Positions 25,039 to 34,155 of a DNA stretch of 64,000 nucleotides are shown piece by piece. This DNA comes from Nocardiopsis sinuspersici (GTDB taxonomy: Bacteria; Actinomycetota; Actinomycetes; Streptosporangiales; Streptosporangiaceae). The stretch covers positions 124,001 through 188,000 of the forward strand of contig VWVT01000001.1 of NCBI GenBank assembly GCA_008638415.1, written 5' to 3'. The position numbers were made by a program, and so were the translations under genes. How positions within the stretch are numbered: position 1 is the first letter of the stretch; each line of letters starts with the position of its first letter. The notes beneath the pieces were generated by a model. That model was not told where the DNA came from. It saw nothing but the letters and a program-made list of their open reading frames with translations, and did no database searches.

Positions 25039-25836
25039 TCAGGCCTTCAGTTGGAAGACCAGTTCGGACTGGTCCCCGACGTAGTCCCCGTGCAGGTTGG
25101 CGCGGTACCAGCCGGGCTTGACCTTCGACGTGCCGCCCCGGCAGTCCTCGAAGGAGCGCTCGCGCTCCCACTCGACCGTGTGCTCGTACGGGACGCCCCG
25201 GCTGAGCTGGCGCTCGTCGGTGCCCTCGCCCTTCACGCAGTCGGCGGTGGAGAAGATCCTGTCCTCACCGGAGTGGATGCGGATCTCCAGCGCCTTGCCG
25301 CCCACGTCCACGGTGCATGTCTGCTCGTTGGTGTTCACCACGGTGACCGTGAACTCCGGGCTGTCCCCCGCGCCGTAGATCTGCTGGTCCTCTTCGGCGA
25401 ACTCGAAGGTGACCACGACGTCCTGCGGGCGGCAGTGGTCCTCGGGGCGCTCCGGAGCGGGCAACTCGCCGCCGTCGGCGGAACCGCCGTCACCGGCCGC
25501 CTCACCACCGGACTCCTCGCCGCCCTCGGCACTCTCGCCGCCTTCGGCTCCCCCGGCGCCCCCGTCCCCCTCCGAGGGCTCGGCGCTCTCCCCGGCCCCG
25601 TCGGCCCCGGATCCCCCGCTCTCGGCGTCGGAGGGTTCGGTAGGTGCGACACTGGGAGAGGACTGTCCGCCTATGCCCGCGTCCGACCGGCTCGGTTCAC
25701 CGTTCTCCCCACCGGAGGGACGGCAGGCGTACACGATGATCGTGAGCGCCAGCATGATCCCAGCCAGCACGAAGGCACGCCGCCTCCAGTAGGTCTCACG
25801 GCTGACGGCTCCTGGATGTCCGGTACTTGACGCCAT
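25039..25836 (-). CDS. Conserved actinobacterial membrane-anchored protein beside mutY
   Basis: A 265-residue protein of unknown function. A single hydrophobic segment (about 20-38, AFVLAGIMLALTIIVYACR) follows a short basic N-terminus, then a long Ser/Gly/Glu/Ala-rich linker (about 45-125), then a globular extracytoplasmic domain (VVVTFEFAEEDQQIYG, TVVNTNEQTCTVDVGG) with four to five cysteines resembling a beta-sandwich. Position divergent from mutY matches the uncharacterised mycobacterial gene of the same place (Rv3587c type). ATG at 25836 is preferred over 25878 by topology. No clear ribosome binding site. Confidence 0.7.
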   Translation of the reverse strand: MASSTGHPGAVSRETYWRRRAFVLAGIMLALTIIVYACRPSGGENGEPSRSDAGIGGQSSPSVAPTEPSDAESGGSGADGAGESAEPSEGDGGAGGAEGGESAEGGEESGGEAAGDGGSADGGELPAPERPEDHCRPQDVVVTFEFAEEDQQIYGAGDSPEFTVTVVNTNEQTCTVDVGGKALEIRIHSGEDRIFSTADCVKGEGTDERQLSRGVPYEHTVEWERERSFEDCRGGTSKVKPGWYRANLHGDYVGDQSELVFQLKA

Positions 25837-25899
25837 GCGCCGTAGTATTGCGGTTTTGCGTGGACCCCACCTACTCAACCCGCCGATTCCCGGTTAAAG

Positions 25900-26775
25900 A
25901 TGAGCGATAACCCTTACAGCACCGCTGTTCTGGCGTGGTACGAAACCAACGCCCGCGACCTTCCCTGGCGACGGCCGGAGGCCTCCGCCTGGTCGATCCT
26001 CGTCAGCGAGATCATGCTCCAGCAGACGCCCGTCGTGCGGGTCCTGCCCGCCTGGCGCGCCTGGATGGAGCGCTGGCCCACCCCGGCCGACCTGGCCCGG
26101 GAGCCGTCCGGCGAGGCCGTACGCATGTGGAACCGGCTGGGCTACCCACGCCGCGCGCTGCGCCTGCACGCGTGCGCGGTGGCCGTCACCGAGGAGTACG
26201 GCGGCCGGGTCCCGGACGACCACGCGACCCTGCTCTCCCTCCCCGGCATCGGCGCCTACACCGCCGCCGCGGTGGCGAGCTTCGCATTCGGACAGCGTCA
26301 CGCCATTCTGGACACCAACGTTCGACGTGTCCTCGCAAGGGCCGAAACAGGGATCCAGTACCCGCCGAAAACACAGACCAAGGCGGAGACCGCCCTGGCC
26401 GAGTCCCTGCTGCCGCCCACGCCGTCGGTCGCCGCCCGCTGGGGCGTGGCCGTGATGGAGCTGGGCGCGCTGGTGTGCACCGCCCGCGCGCCCGCGTGCG
26501 CGGACTGCCCGATCGCCGGCCAGTGCGCCTGGCGGCTCGCGGGCAAGCCCGCCCACGAAGGCCCGCCCCGGCGCGGTCAGACCTACGCGGGTACCGACCG
26601 GCAGGTGCGCGGAAAGCTGCTGGCCGTGCTGCGCGACTCCGTCCATCCGGTGTCCAAGGACGCGCTGGACGTCGTCTGGGACGACGGCGTCCAGCGCGAG
26701 CGGGCTCTGGACGCGCTGGTGTCCGACGGGCTGGTGGACCCGCTCGACGACGGCCGGTACGCCCTTCCCGGCTGA
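25900..26775 (+). CDS. mutY: A/G-specific adenine DNA glycosylase MutY
   Basis: A 291-residue base-excision enzyme removing adenine mispaired with 8-oxoguanine. Catalytic Glu37 is in SEIMLQQTPV, the helix-hairpin-helix in LPGIGAYTAAAVASFAF, catalytic Asp138 in LDTNVRRVL, and the [4Fe-4S] cluster uses Cys193, 200, 203 and 209. The short C-terminal domain (about 80 residues) lacks a full NUDIX-like 8-oxoG module, as in other actinobacterial forms. The gene stands alone, divergent from a membrane protein gene, with a terminator after it. Confidence 0.95.
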   Translation: MSDNPYSTAVLAWYETNARDLPWRRPEASAWSILVSEIMLQQTPVVRVLPAWRAWMERWPTPADLAREPSGEAVRMWNRLGYPRRALRLHACAVAVTEEYGGRVPDDHATLLSLPGIGAYTAAAVASFAFGQRHAILDTNVRRVLARAETGIQYPPKTQTKAETALAESLLPPTPSVAARWGVAVMELGALVCTARAPACADCPIAGQCAWRLAGKPAHEGPPRRGQTYAGTDRQVRGKLLAVLRDSVHPVSKDALDVVWDDGVQRERALDALVSDGLVDPLDDGRYALPG

Positions 26776-26779
26776 AACG

Positions 26780-26809
26780 CCGTCCGGGCGCCGTGAGGGG
26801 CCCGGACGG
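26780..26809. terminator. Bidirectional terminator between mutY and DUF3105 gene
   Basis: CCGTCCGGGC (26780-26789) pairs perfectly with GCCCGGACGG (26800-26809) around a 10-nt loop, between two facing stop codons. Confidence 0.8.
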
Positions 26810-26816
26810 GCCCGGT

Positions 26817-27710
26817 CTAGCCGGTGAACTCCGAGGCGTCGATCCCGGCGCCGACGGCTCCGGTGCCGGTGCCGGTGGTTCCGGTCCCGGAGCGGCCGCC
26901 GCTGCACGCGGCGCCCGGCTCGGGGGTGTTCTCCCCCCGCACGTACTCCACGAGGTACTCGACCAGGCGCGGGTCCGCGGGGTCCTCCAGGCGGATCTGG
27001 GAGCCCCAGGCCGACGCCACCACCGGGGCGGGCAGGTCCTCGGCGGGGCTGATCACCAGGTAGTCGCCGGGCGAGTAGTGGCTGCGCAGGATCTGGACGT
27101 CCGCCTCCGACAGCCCCGGGTCGTAGGTGATCCACACGGCTCCGTGCTCCATGGAGTGCACGACGTACTCCGAGCGCAGCGGCTCCCCGTAGACCCCGCA
27201 GTCCTGCCAGACGGGATAGTGCGGCCCTCCCGCGGGCGGGTACACCTCGTACTCGACGGTCTCGCCCTCGTCGACGTGGTCGGCGGCCAGGGCCGAGAAC
27301 TGGCGGACCGTACCGATGCCCTCCGCGGAGGCGGTGCCGCTGTCGTCCGGGGAGAGCGTCCAGAACGCCACCGCGCCGCCGCCCGCCATGAGGACGAACA
27401 CGAGGAGCACCGCGCCGATGATCAGGCCGGTCCCGGCACCGCTCCTCTTCTGCGGCGGCTGGTACGGGTAGGCGCCGTGGGGTCCGTGGGGTCCCTGCGG
27501 GCCCGTGGGAGGCATGCCGCCGGGAGGGCCGGCGGGGGGAACTCCGGGGGGACCGGTGGGAGGACCGGCGGAGGGCGTTTCGCCGTGGGGGGCCGGGCCG
27601 GGCCGCGGGGCTCCCCCGCCCTGCTGGGGACCGTGGGGGACATGTCCGGGCTGCGGGTACCGTCCCTGTGCCTGCCACGGACCGTGCTGTCGGGGATCTG
27701 GATGAGTCAC
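26817..27710 (-). CDS. DUF3105 membrane protein
   Basis: A 297-residue single-pass protein. Residues 1-90 are Pro/Gly/His-rich and cytoplasmic, a membrane segment lies at about 95-120, and the outer domain is DUF3105: YEVYPPAGGPHYPVWQDCGVYGEP followed by VVHSMEHGAVWITYDP. The paired Cys and conserved His residues hint at metal or redox function, which is not established. A Gly/Thr-rich tail follows. It lies between mutY and clpC, facing mutY, with the usual actinobacterial gene order. Confidence 0.82.
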   Translation of the reverse strand: MTHPDPRQHGPWQAQGRYPQPGHVPHGPQQGGGAPRPGPAPHGETPSAGPPTGPPGVPPAGPPGGMPPTGPQGPHGPHGAYPYQPPQKRSGAGTGLIIGAVLLVFVLMAGGGAVAFWTLSPDDSGTASAEGIGTVRQFSALAADHVDEGETVEYEVYPPAGGPHYPVWQDCGVYGEPLRSEYVVHSMEHGAVWITYDPGLSEADVQILRSHYSPGDYLVISPAEDLPAPVVASAWGSQIRLEDPADPRLVEYLVEYVRGENTPEPGAACSGGRSGTGTTGTGTGAVGAGIDASEFTG

Positions 27711-27735
27711 GCTCGCACACTAGCCCTCCAACGCC

Positions 27736-27767
27736 GACGGGGGCACCCCCGAAGGGATGCCCCCGTC
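27736..27767 (-). terminator. Hairpin terminator downstream of clpC
   Basis: GACGGGGGCA (27736-27745) pairs with TGCCCCCGTC (27758-27767), 23 bp beyond the clpC stop. Confidence 0.8.
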
Positions 27768-27790
27768 TCAGACGTGGACCGGCGGAGCGG

Positions 27791-30301
27791 CTACTCCCGC
27801 TTGCCGGCGGCCGACTCCTCGACCTCGGGCGTGTCCGGCACCTCGGCCGGCTTCGGCACACCCTTGAAGAGGAACTTGGCGTCCTTGCCCTCGCCCTCGG
27901 CGTCGATCACCACGATCTGACCGGCCTTGAGGTCGCCGAACAGGATCTTCTCCGACAGCTGGTCCTCGATCTCCCGCTGGATCGTCCGGCGCAGCGGCCG
28001 GGCGCCCAGCACCGGGTCGAACCCGCGCTCGGCCAAGAGCTTCTTGGCCTTGGGCCGCAGCTCGATCCCCATGTCCCTCTCCTTGAGGCGGGTGTCGAGG
28101 TTGGCGATCATCAGGTCGACGATCTGGAAGATCTCGTCCTCGGTCAGCTGGTGGAAGACGATGACGTCGTCCACACGGTTGAGGAACTCGGGCCGGAAGT
28201 TGTTCTTGAGCTCCTCGCTGACCTTCGCCTTCATCCGCTCGTAGTTGGTGTTGGCGTCGTCCTCCTTGGCGAAGCCCATGGCCACGCCCTTGGAGATGTC
28301 CCGCGTACCCAGGTTGGTCGTCATGATGATGACCGTGTTCTTGAAGTCGACGTTGCGACCCTGGGCGTCGGTGAGACGTCCCTCCTCCAGCACCTGGAGC
28401 AGCGAGTTGAAGATGTCGGTGTGGGCCTTCTCGATCTCGTCGAACAGGACCACCGAGAACGGCTTGCGGCGCACCTTCTCGGTGAGCTGGCCGCCCTCCT
28501 CGTAGCCGACGTATCCGGGCGGGGAGCCGAACAGCCGCGAGACCGTGTGCTTCTCCATGAACTCGGACATGTCCAACTGGATCAGCGAGTCCTCGTCCCC
28601 GAACAGGAACTCGGCCAGGGTCTTGGACAGCTCGGTCTTACCCACACCGGACGGGCCGGCGAAGATGAACGAACCGCCCGGACGCTTGGGGTCCTTCAGC
28701 CCGGCACGGGTACGGCGGATCGCCTGGGAGAGCGCCTTGATGGCGTCCTCCTGGCCGATGACGCGCCGGTGCAGCTCGTCCTCCATGCGCAGCAGCCGGG
28801 AGGACTCCTCCTCGGTGAGCTTGAAGACCGGGATGCCGGTGGAGGCGGCCAGGACCTCGGCGATGAGCTCCTCGTCGACCTCGGCCACGACGTCCATGTC
28901 GCCGGCCTTCCACTCCTTCTCCCGCTGCGCCTTCTTGTTGAGAAGCTGCTTCTCGTCGTCGCGCAGCGACGCCGCCTTCTCGAAGTCCTGCGCGTCGATC
29001 GCGGACTCCTTGTCGCGCCGCACGCCCGCGATCTTCTCGTCGAACTCGCGCAAGTCCGGCGGAGCGGTCATCCGGCGGATGCGCATCCGCGAGCCCGCCT
29101 CGTCGATGAGGTCGATGGCCTTGTCGGGCAGGAACCGGTCGCTGATGTAGCGGTCGGCCATCTGCGCCGCGGCCACCAGGGCCCCGTCGGTGATGGAGAC
29201 CCGGTGGTGGGCCTCGTAGCGGTCGCGCAGACCCTTGAGGATCTCGATCGCGTGCTTGATGGAGGGCTCGTCCACCTGGATGGGCTGGAAGCGCCGCTCC
29301 AGGGCGGCGTCCTTCTCCAGGTACTTGCGGTACTCGTCCAGCGTGGTCGCGCCGATGGTCTGCAGCTCACCCCTGGCCAGCATGGGCTTGAGGATGGAGG
29401 CGGCGTCTATGGCACCCTCCGCCGCACCCGCGCCGACCAGCGTGTGCAGCTCGTCGATGAACAGGATGATGTCGCCCCGGGTGCGGATCTCCTTCAGCAC
29501 CTTCTTGAGGCGTTCCTCGAAGTCACCGCGGTAGCGGCTGCCCGCCACGAGGGCGCCCAGGTCCAGCGTGTACAGCTGCTTGTCCTTGAGCGTCTCGGGG
29601 ATCTCGCCCTTGACGATCTTCTGGGCCAGGCCCTCGACCACGGCGGTCTTACCGACGCCGGGCTCACCGATCAGGACCGGGTTGTTCTTGGTACGCCGCG
29701 AGAGCACCTGCATGACGCGCTCGATCTCGTTGTCCCGGCCGATGACCGGGTCGAGCTTGCTCTCACGGGCAGCCTGGGTCAGGTTGCGACCGAACTGGTC
29801 CAGCACCAGCGAGGTGGAGGGGGTGGACTCGGAGGAGGCCCCCGTGGCCTGCGGCTCCTTGCCCTGGTAGCCGTGCAGCAGCTGGATGACCTGCTGGCGC
29901 ACGCGGTTCAGGTCGGCGCCGAGCTTGACCAGCACCTGGGCGGCGACGCCCTCACCCTCACGGATCAGACCCAGCAGGATGTGCTCGGTCCCGATGTAGT
30001 TGTGGCCGAGCTGAAGCGCCTCGCGCAGCGACAGCTCCAGGACCTTCTTGGCACGCGGGGTGAAGGGAATGTGCCCCGACGGAGCCTGCTGGCCCTGGCC
30101 GATGATCTCCTCAACCTGCTGCCGAACCGCTTCGAGGCTGATACCAAGGCTTTCCAGAGCCTTGGCGGCGACGCCCTCACCCTCGTGGATGAGGCCGAGC
30201 AGGATGTGCTCCGTACCGATGTAGTTGTGGTTGAGCATCCTGGCCTCTTCCTGGGCCAGAACCACCACTCGCCTCGCGCGGTCGGTAAACCTCTCGAACA
30301 T
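27791..30301 (-). CDS. clpC: ATP-dependent Clp protease ATPase subunit ClpC
   Basis: An 836-residue AAA+ unfoldase that feeds substrates to ClpP. N-terminal Clp repeats ([21 protein letters not shown] and its second copy) are followed by ATPase 1 ([14 protein letters not shown]), a UVR-containing middle domain ([15 protein letters not shown]), ATPase 2 ([14 protein letters not shown]) and a sensor/ClpP-loop C-domain. Length is usual for actinobacteria. ATG at 30301 has GAGGAG about nine bases upstream; the open frame to 30355 is discarded. No ClgR box was recognised in the leader. Confidence 0.96.
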   Translation of the reverse strand: MFERFTDRARRVVVLAQEEARMLNHNYIGTEHILLGLIHEGEGVAAKALESLGISLEAVRQQVEEIIGQGQQAPSGHIPFTPRAKKVLELSLREALQLGHNYIGTEHILLGLIREGEGVAAQVLVKLGADLNRVRQQVIQLLHGYQGKEPQATGASSESTPSTSLVLDQFGRNLTQAARESKLDPVIGRDNEIERVMQVLSRRTKNNPVLIGEPGVGKTAVVEGLAQKIVKGEIPETLKDKQLYTLDLGALVAGSRYRGDFEERLKKVLKEIRTRGDIILFIDELHTLVGAGAAEGAIDAASILKPMLARGELQTIGATTLDEYRKYLEKDAALERRFQPIQVDEPSIKHAIEILKGLRDRYEAHHRVSITDGALVAAAQMADRYISDRFLPDKAIDLIDEAGSRMRIRRMTAPPDLREFDEKIAGVRRDKESAIDAQDFEKAASLRDDEKQLLNKKAQREKEWKAGDMDVVAEVDEELIAEVLAASTGIPVFKLTEEESSRLLRMEDELHRRVIGQEDAIKALSQAIRRTRAGLKDPKRPGGSFIFAGPSGVGKTELSKTLAEFLFGDEDSLIQLDMSEFMEKHTVSRLFGSPPGYVGYEEGGQLTEKVRRKPFSVVLFDEIEKAHTDIFNSLLQVLEEGRLTDAQGRNVDFKNTVIIMTTNLGTRDISKGVAMGFAKEDDANTNYERMKAKVSEELKNNFRPEFLNRVDDVIVFHQLTEDEIFQIVDLMIANLDTRLKERDMGIELRPKAKKLLAERGFDPVLGARPLRRTIQREIEDQLSEKILFGDLKAGQIVVIDAEGEGKDAKFLFKGVPKPAEVPDTPEVEESAAGKRE

Positions 30302-31119
30302 GTCTCGTCGCTCCTCTACAGAGCGGTCAGGCAGGGACGGTTCACTCCGACCCAACTCTTCCGCATATCGGCCCCACAGGGATTAACCGCCCCGGGGAGC
30401 ACTGTCGCACCCGTCCGAACAGCCGACCGGAGGCCGACCGGACGGACGTCTCCGCACCGGCGGCCGAAGCCGCCCGTGCCAGAGACTTTCCCCGACGATA
30501 GGGCGTTCATCCACATCCAACTACCAATTGCCGCGTCAGATTTCCCTGTACGCCGAAGGCGAACGGCCCGGGCACTCTCGGGAGTGAGAGTGCCCGGGCC
30601 ACACGCGTGTAAGCCTTTTCGGCCCTGAGCGAACAGGGCGGCATTGTTGACCGACCGATGGGGGAAAGCGTGAAAATGCGCGCCGCCGGATCGGCCGGCC
30701 TCGCGGGGGCGGCCCCGGGTCCCGCGGCTCGTCGGTGCCGCGGGACCGGGAGCTGAGGGCCTCCGCGGGAACGGGGAACGCGTGGCGGTTCCGCGTGTGT
30801 GCTCGACCGGGCGTGTGGTCGGCACGCGACCAGGGTCTCGCGGCGGCTCGGCGGGAATCCGGTCCCGCCGGGACTCGCCGTCCGGCCCACCCCGTGGGTG
30901 TGGCGGCGGAGACCCGAGGCCGTGACCGGTCACCGCTGGCACCGGTCGGGAACCTGTTCCTCAGTCACGTCCGATGAACCCGTGTATCCCCTGGCGTCCC
31001 CGTGTCACTGGGCCGCGCACGGCCTGGGACGGGTCGGGTTCGGGTGTCCTCCGGAGCGCTCTGGTCGCCATTCGGTCAAGACCTGGCAACATTCCGGCGG
31101 ACGGGGGCCATCGGCAAAC
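30302..31119. other. 818-bp gap between lsr2 and clpC, no gene seen
   Basis: Open frames here lack ribosome binding sites and family features. The region carries the clpC promoter and leader on the left, a strong hairpin at 30565-30600, and the lsr2 3' flank on the right. Mycobacteria have almost no gap here, so the extra 0.8 kb is notable. No RNA gene was recognised. Confidence 0.5.
30565..30600. terminator. Perfect 15-bp stem-loop between lsr2 and clpC
   Basis: 30565-30579 pairs perfectly with 30586-30600 (arms GGCCCGGGCACTCTC and its complement, loop GGGAGT). A TTTT run follows on the plus side at 30615-30618. It sits 520 bp beyond lsr2, and could end an unseen transcript. Confidence 0.7.
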
Positions 31120-31461
31120 CTAACCCTTGACGGCCTCATATTCGGCGACGATCGCCGCGGGGATACGGCCGCGCTCATTGACGGGCTTGCCCGCGGCCTT
31201 CGCCCACGCGCGAATCTCGGCGCTGCGCTCACGGCTGGGAGCATTCCGGCTGGTACCCCTGCGACCCGTACCGCGGGACGCCTTGGCCGGGGCCTTGCGG
31301 GCGGCTTCGACGAACGGAGTAAGGGCCTCGCGGAGCTTGGCGGCATTACCCGCGCTGAGGTCGATTTCGTACACGGAGCCGTCCAGACCGAACGTCACCG
31401 TCTCCTCGGCCTCGCCGCCGTCGAGGTCGTCGACCAGGAAAACCTGGACCTTCTGTGCCAT
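31120..31461 (-). CDS. lsr2: Nucleoid-associated protein Lsr2
   Basis: A 113-residue H-NS-like protein that binds the minor groove of AT-rich DNA and silences horizontally acquired and specialised-metabolite genes. The N-terminal dimer domain (QKVQVFLVDDLDGGEAEETVTF, YEIDLSAGNAAKLREAL) and C-terminal DNA-binding domain with the hook Arg97-Gly98-Arg99 in VNERGRIPAAIV are clear. Length fits Lsr2 (about 112). ATG at 31461 has GAAAGG about nine bases upstream. It lies upstream of clpC, the conserved actinobacterial neighbourhood. Confidence 0.95.
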   Translation of the reverse strand: MAQKVQVFLVDDLDGGEAEETVTFGLDGSVYEIDLSAGNAAKLREALTPFVEAARKAPAKASRGTGRRGTSRNAPSRERSAEIRAWAKAAGKPVNERGRIPAAIVAEYEAVKG

Positions 31462-31676
31462 GGATTCAAACCTTTCAGAAGAGCGGTGTCTTCACACCTG
31501 AATATAAAGCTATCTCGCGAGAACGCAGAAGACAATTCCCGGCGTGCCTGAAATCACCCGGATCCGGCGCCGGGTTTCAGGGCTCGCTTGAGCAGCGCGG
31601 GGCGGCGGGATGGCCCGCGCACGTGTGCGGCTACTGGTCCGGGCCCCGCGGAGCCCGTGATCGGTCAAGTACCGTA

Positions 31677-31958
31677 TCAACGACCGTCGGATTCGGCGCG
31701 TTCCCCGTCGCGGACAATCGGCGTACCGTCCTCGGCCGCGGTCTCCCCGTCGGCGTCGGCACTCTTACCGTCGTCCGCGCCCTCGGCCGCATCACCCTTG
31801 CTGACCAGGCTTCCGTCCATCCGCCGGGGTGCCATCTCCTTGCGCAGGAGCTGGATGACGAAGGTGCAGAAGACCGCGCCGACAACCACTGGCGGGATGA
31901 GCGCCGACAATACGTCGATCAGTCCGGCGGGAAGCACCGAGGACAAAAAGTCACCCAT
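31677..31958 (-). CDS. Small single-pass membrane protein, unknown function
   Basis: A 93-residue protein with one long hydrophobic segment (about 12-40, LIDVLSALIPPVVVGAVFCTFVIQLL), a KEMAPRR basic stop-transfer and a strongly acidic, probably disordered tail. No family recognised. ATG at 31958 has GGAAGGG, though at a long distance (about 12 bases). It lies upstream of lsr2 on the same strand. Codon use and lack of internal stops support coding, but a smaller gene or spurious frame cannot be excluded. Confidence 0.55.
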   Translation of the reverse strand: MGDFLSSVLPAGLIDVLSALIPPVVVGAVFCTFVIQLLRKEMAPRRMDGSLVSKGDAAEGADDGKSADADGETAAEDGTPIVRDGERAESDGR

Positions 31959-32391
31959 CGAAGCGGTCCACCCTTCCTGGTTGTTACTTATTGCAGCAAA
32001 TACCCGACTCAGTGTCGGCTCGCTCCTGGGGGATGGCCGTCGGGGACCCGGTCAAACGCATACCCGACATCATAGACATCGTTTGCCCCCGGTTTGACAC
32101 CGGACGTACCCGGGCGACCTCCGGCAAACCCGGTGCGGGCCAATGTCCGGCCGTGTGTTCGGCGTCCTCGTACGGCCCCGGCGGGAACACGTCTCCGTGA
32201 GTCTGAATCGCGACCCTTCGTCACCGTCACTTCAACGCGCGGGAGGGTCTCCCCTCGTACACGGACACATTACCCGCCCCCTTCGGTTCCCCCACCATCC
32301 GGTTGTGCATAAGCGCGTACGGTCGAGGGCACCGGTGTTGGCCCGTGGGGCGCCGTAAGGGAACTGGGTCCCCTAGTGAGCGCGAAAACCT
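31959..32391. other. 433-bp intergenic region, nothing recognised
   Basis: The interval lies between the small membrane protein gene and the acetyltransferase gene, both leftward. It must hold the promoter of the former. I see no hairpin of terminator strength, RNA gene or repeat; frames of about 70 codons present here overlap on both strands and look spurious. Confidence 0.4.
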
Positions 32392-33006
32392 TTAGGCGCG
32401 GGCGGTTCGCGTTGCCTCGTCGAGGTACACAAGCATCCGTGTGTTCCCGAGAGTGTTGGGCTTAACCCGCTCCAGGTCGAGGAATTCGGCGACTCCCTCG
32501 TCATAGGAACGCAGGAGTTCCTCGTACACACGGGAGGACACGGGTGTCCCCTGGATCGGGGCAAAGCCGTGTTTGGCGAAGAAACCGGTCTCGAATGTCA
32601 GACAGAACACACGGCGTACGCCCAACTCGCGCGCGGTGTCGAGCAGTTCCGCCACGATCCGGTGTCCGACGCCGAGTCCGCGCAGAGAGGGGTCGACGGC
32701 GACGGTGCGCACCTCCGCCAGGTCCTCCCAGAGCACGTGCAGGGCTCCGCAGCCCACCACACGGCGCTCCGGCCCGGGGTCGGCGGCGGAGGCGTCCAGG
32801 GGGTTCTGCGCAGGAACCGCTCCCGGAAGGGGTGCGTCGGAGGCGGTCTCCACCTCGGCCACCCAGAACTCCTGGATGTCCTCGTAGAGGTTGACGGTGC
32901 TCTTGGAGAGCACGCGCCGGTCGGTGGTGTAGGTGTCGACGAGCCGGCGGATGTGGGCGACGTCGCGCGTCCTGGCTCGGCGTACGTGAACATGGCGAAC
33001 GGGCAT
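32392..33006 (-). CDS. Amino-acid N-acetyltransferase, GNAT family
   Basis: A 204-residue acetyl-CoA-dependent transferase resembling the short actinobacterial glutamate N-acetyltransferase of arginine synthesis. GNAT motif A is VRTVAVDPSLRGLGVGHRIVAELL with the acetyl-CoA loop, followed by RRVFCLTFETGFFAKHGFAPI, as in ArgA-type proteins, and RRARTRDVAHIRRLVDTY at the N-terminus. An insertion at about 55-80 (Ala/Pro-rich) is unusual. Placement between lsr2 and lysS is as in Streptomyces. ArgA function is likely but unproven. ATG at 33006. Confidence 0.8.
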   Translation of the reverse strand: MPVRHVHVRRARTRDVAHIRRLVDTYTTDRRVLSKSTVNLYEDIQEFWVAEVETASDAPLPGAVPAQNPLDASAADPGPERRVVGCGALHVLWEDLAEVRTVAVDPSLRGLGVGHRIVAELLDTARELGVRRVFCLTFETGFFAKHGFAPIQGTPVSSRVYEELLRSYDEGVAEFLDLERVKPNTLGNTRMLVYLDEATRTARA

Positions 33007-33127
33007 AGCCGGACCAGACTATGCCCATGCCCCGTCCCGGCGGGCGCCGTGCGGGCGCGGACGGGCCGGACGAACACGTCGGCACCCGCCGGATGACTCC
33101 GGCAGGTGCCGCTGGGATGGGACCGCC

Positions 33128-33451
33128 TCAGATGAGCTGGCGCCGTGCGGCCCAGACGACCGCCTCGATGGGTGTGTTCACGCCGAGCACGTCGCAGATG
33201 TTGCGAATGCGGCGGCGCAGGGTCCTGGCGCTGAGTTCGAGGTGCCGTGCGGCCACCTCGGTGGTGACCCCCGTGGCGATCTCGGCGAGCAGTTCGAGAT
33301 CCTCGTGGTTCAGTTCCACCGGCGCGTAGTGGCTGCTCACAGCCGCTTCACGCGGGCGGGTCTGAATGGGGACCACGTTCTCCCGGTGCTCCCTGGTCCG
33401 AAGAGCGCCCTGGTCCTCAGCGGTACGTCGTACGAGTGTGGCCTGTTCCAC
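33128..33451 (-). CDS. LuxR-type HTH regulator, small
   Basis: A 107-residue protein whose last 65 residues form a GerE/LuxR-like HTH (ELLAEIATGVTTEVAARHLELSARTLRRRIRNICDVLGVNTPIEAVVWAARR). No receiver or sensor domain is present. GTG at 33451 has GGGAGG five bases upstream and is preferred; an in-frame ATG at 33466 lacks a ribosome binding site. The upstream gap is unusually AT-rich with inverted repeats, suggesting strong regulation. Target genes unknown; location beside lysS is shared with Streptomyces. Confidence 0.75.
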   Translation of the reverse strand: MEQATLVRRTAEDQGALRTREHRENVVPIQTRPREAAVSSHYAPVELNHEDLELLAEIATGVTTEVAARHLELSARTLRRRIRNICDVLGVNTPIEAVVWAARRQLI

Positions 33452-33814
33452 TCCGTCCTCCCTCATCCATGTGAGTGCGGAACATCAACTCGTCACCTGG
33501 TGGAGGCGAGTACACCGGAGGCGAGGGGCCACCCCTGCCAACCGGTTTGACGGAGTACGCCGTGCACCGCGGAGTCCCCGCGGACCCCTCTGGCACAGGG
33601 GTCGGGGGTGGGCGCACGGGTAGCAGGGCCGGTTCGCTGGGGTCTGGGACGGACAGACTCCACCGAGGGCGCGCATGCGCGCGGGACCGGCGGGCCGCTT
33701 CGGGGCAGCCCTGGTCCCGCTCACCGTCGTTCTCGATCCACTTCGGCAAACTCGCGGGCCTTGACCCGCCCTCAGCACGCTAGGCCGCCGAGATGATACC
33801 GTCAAGGCCCAATA

Positions 33815-33867
33815 AATCACCATGTGTGATTATGACACTTCCCTCCGTCACAATGTCACGGAAGGGA
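33815..33867. promoter_or_regulatory. AT-rich inverted repeats, candidate regulatory region
   Basis: AATCAC-CATGT-GTGATT (33815-33831) is a perfect 6-5-6 inverted repeat; 33838-33867 is a second, imperfect one (TTCCCTCCGT against ACGGAAGGGAA with one bulge). Both lie in the least GC-rich stretch of the gap, roughly 370-410 bp upstream of the LuxR-type gene. Such DNA would suit Lsr2 or a dedicated regulator. Confidence 0.5.
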
Positions 33868-34054
33868 AAATTCCTTGGCCATGCTGACCTGCGTAAACAA
33901 TCTTCACCGGAGAGTGTCCGCCCACGGGGCCCGAACACGGGGGAAAACACCGCCCTGTCGCGGGGGTCACCCACCTCTGGCCGCGGGTTCGTGCCCTGTG
34001 TCCTTCCGGTGAGGCGTGTCCCGTGGTCCGCTCCGCGTTCCGGCCGCGGACGGC

Positions 34055-34087
34055 GGGGGCCGCCGCACCCCCGGTGCGACGGCCCCC
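34055..34087 (-). terminator. Hairpin terminator of lysS
   Basis: A 15-bp stem with one C-A mismatch (34055-34069 with 34073-34087, loop CCC), 69 bp beyond the lysS stop. Confidence 0.75.
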
Positions 34088-34155
34088 GGCCTGTCTTTCG
34101 GACATCTGGTGGAGCCCTTTATGCCCCCGGTAAAACCGGGGCACAGTGATCCGGG

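Larger units (their letters stand above)
33467..34155. other. 689-bp intergenic region upstream of LuxR-type gene
   Basis: Bounded by the LuxR-type gene and lysS, both leftward. It includes two inverted repeats in AT-rich DNA (33815-33867), the lysS terminator (34055-34087) and a small CCCCGGT/ACCGGGG hairpin (34125-34141). No gene recognised; open frames overlap antisense and lack family features. Confidence 0.5.

Noticed and set aside
30735..30977. Short + open frame in the lsr2-clpC gap
   Set aside because: No ribosome binding site, Arg-rich with no family, and an overlapping frame on the other strand.
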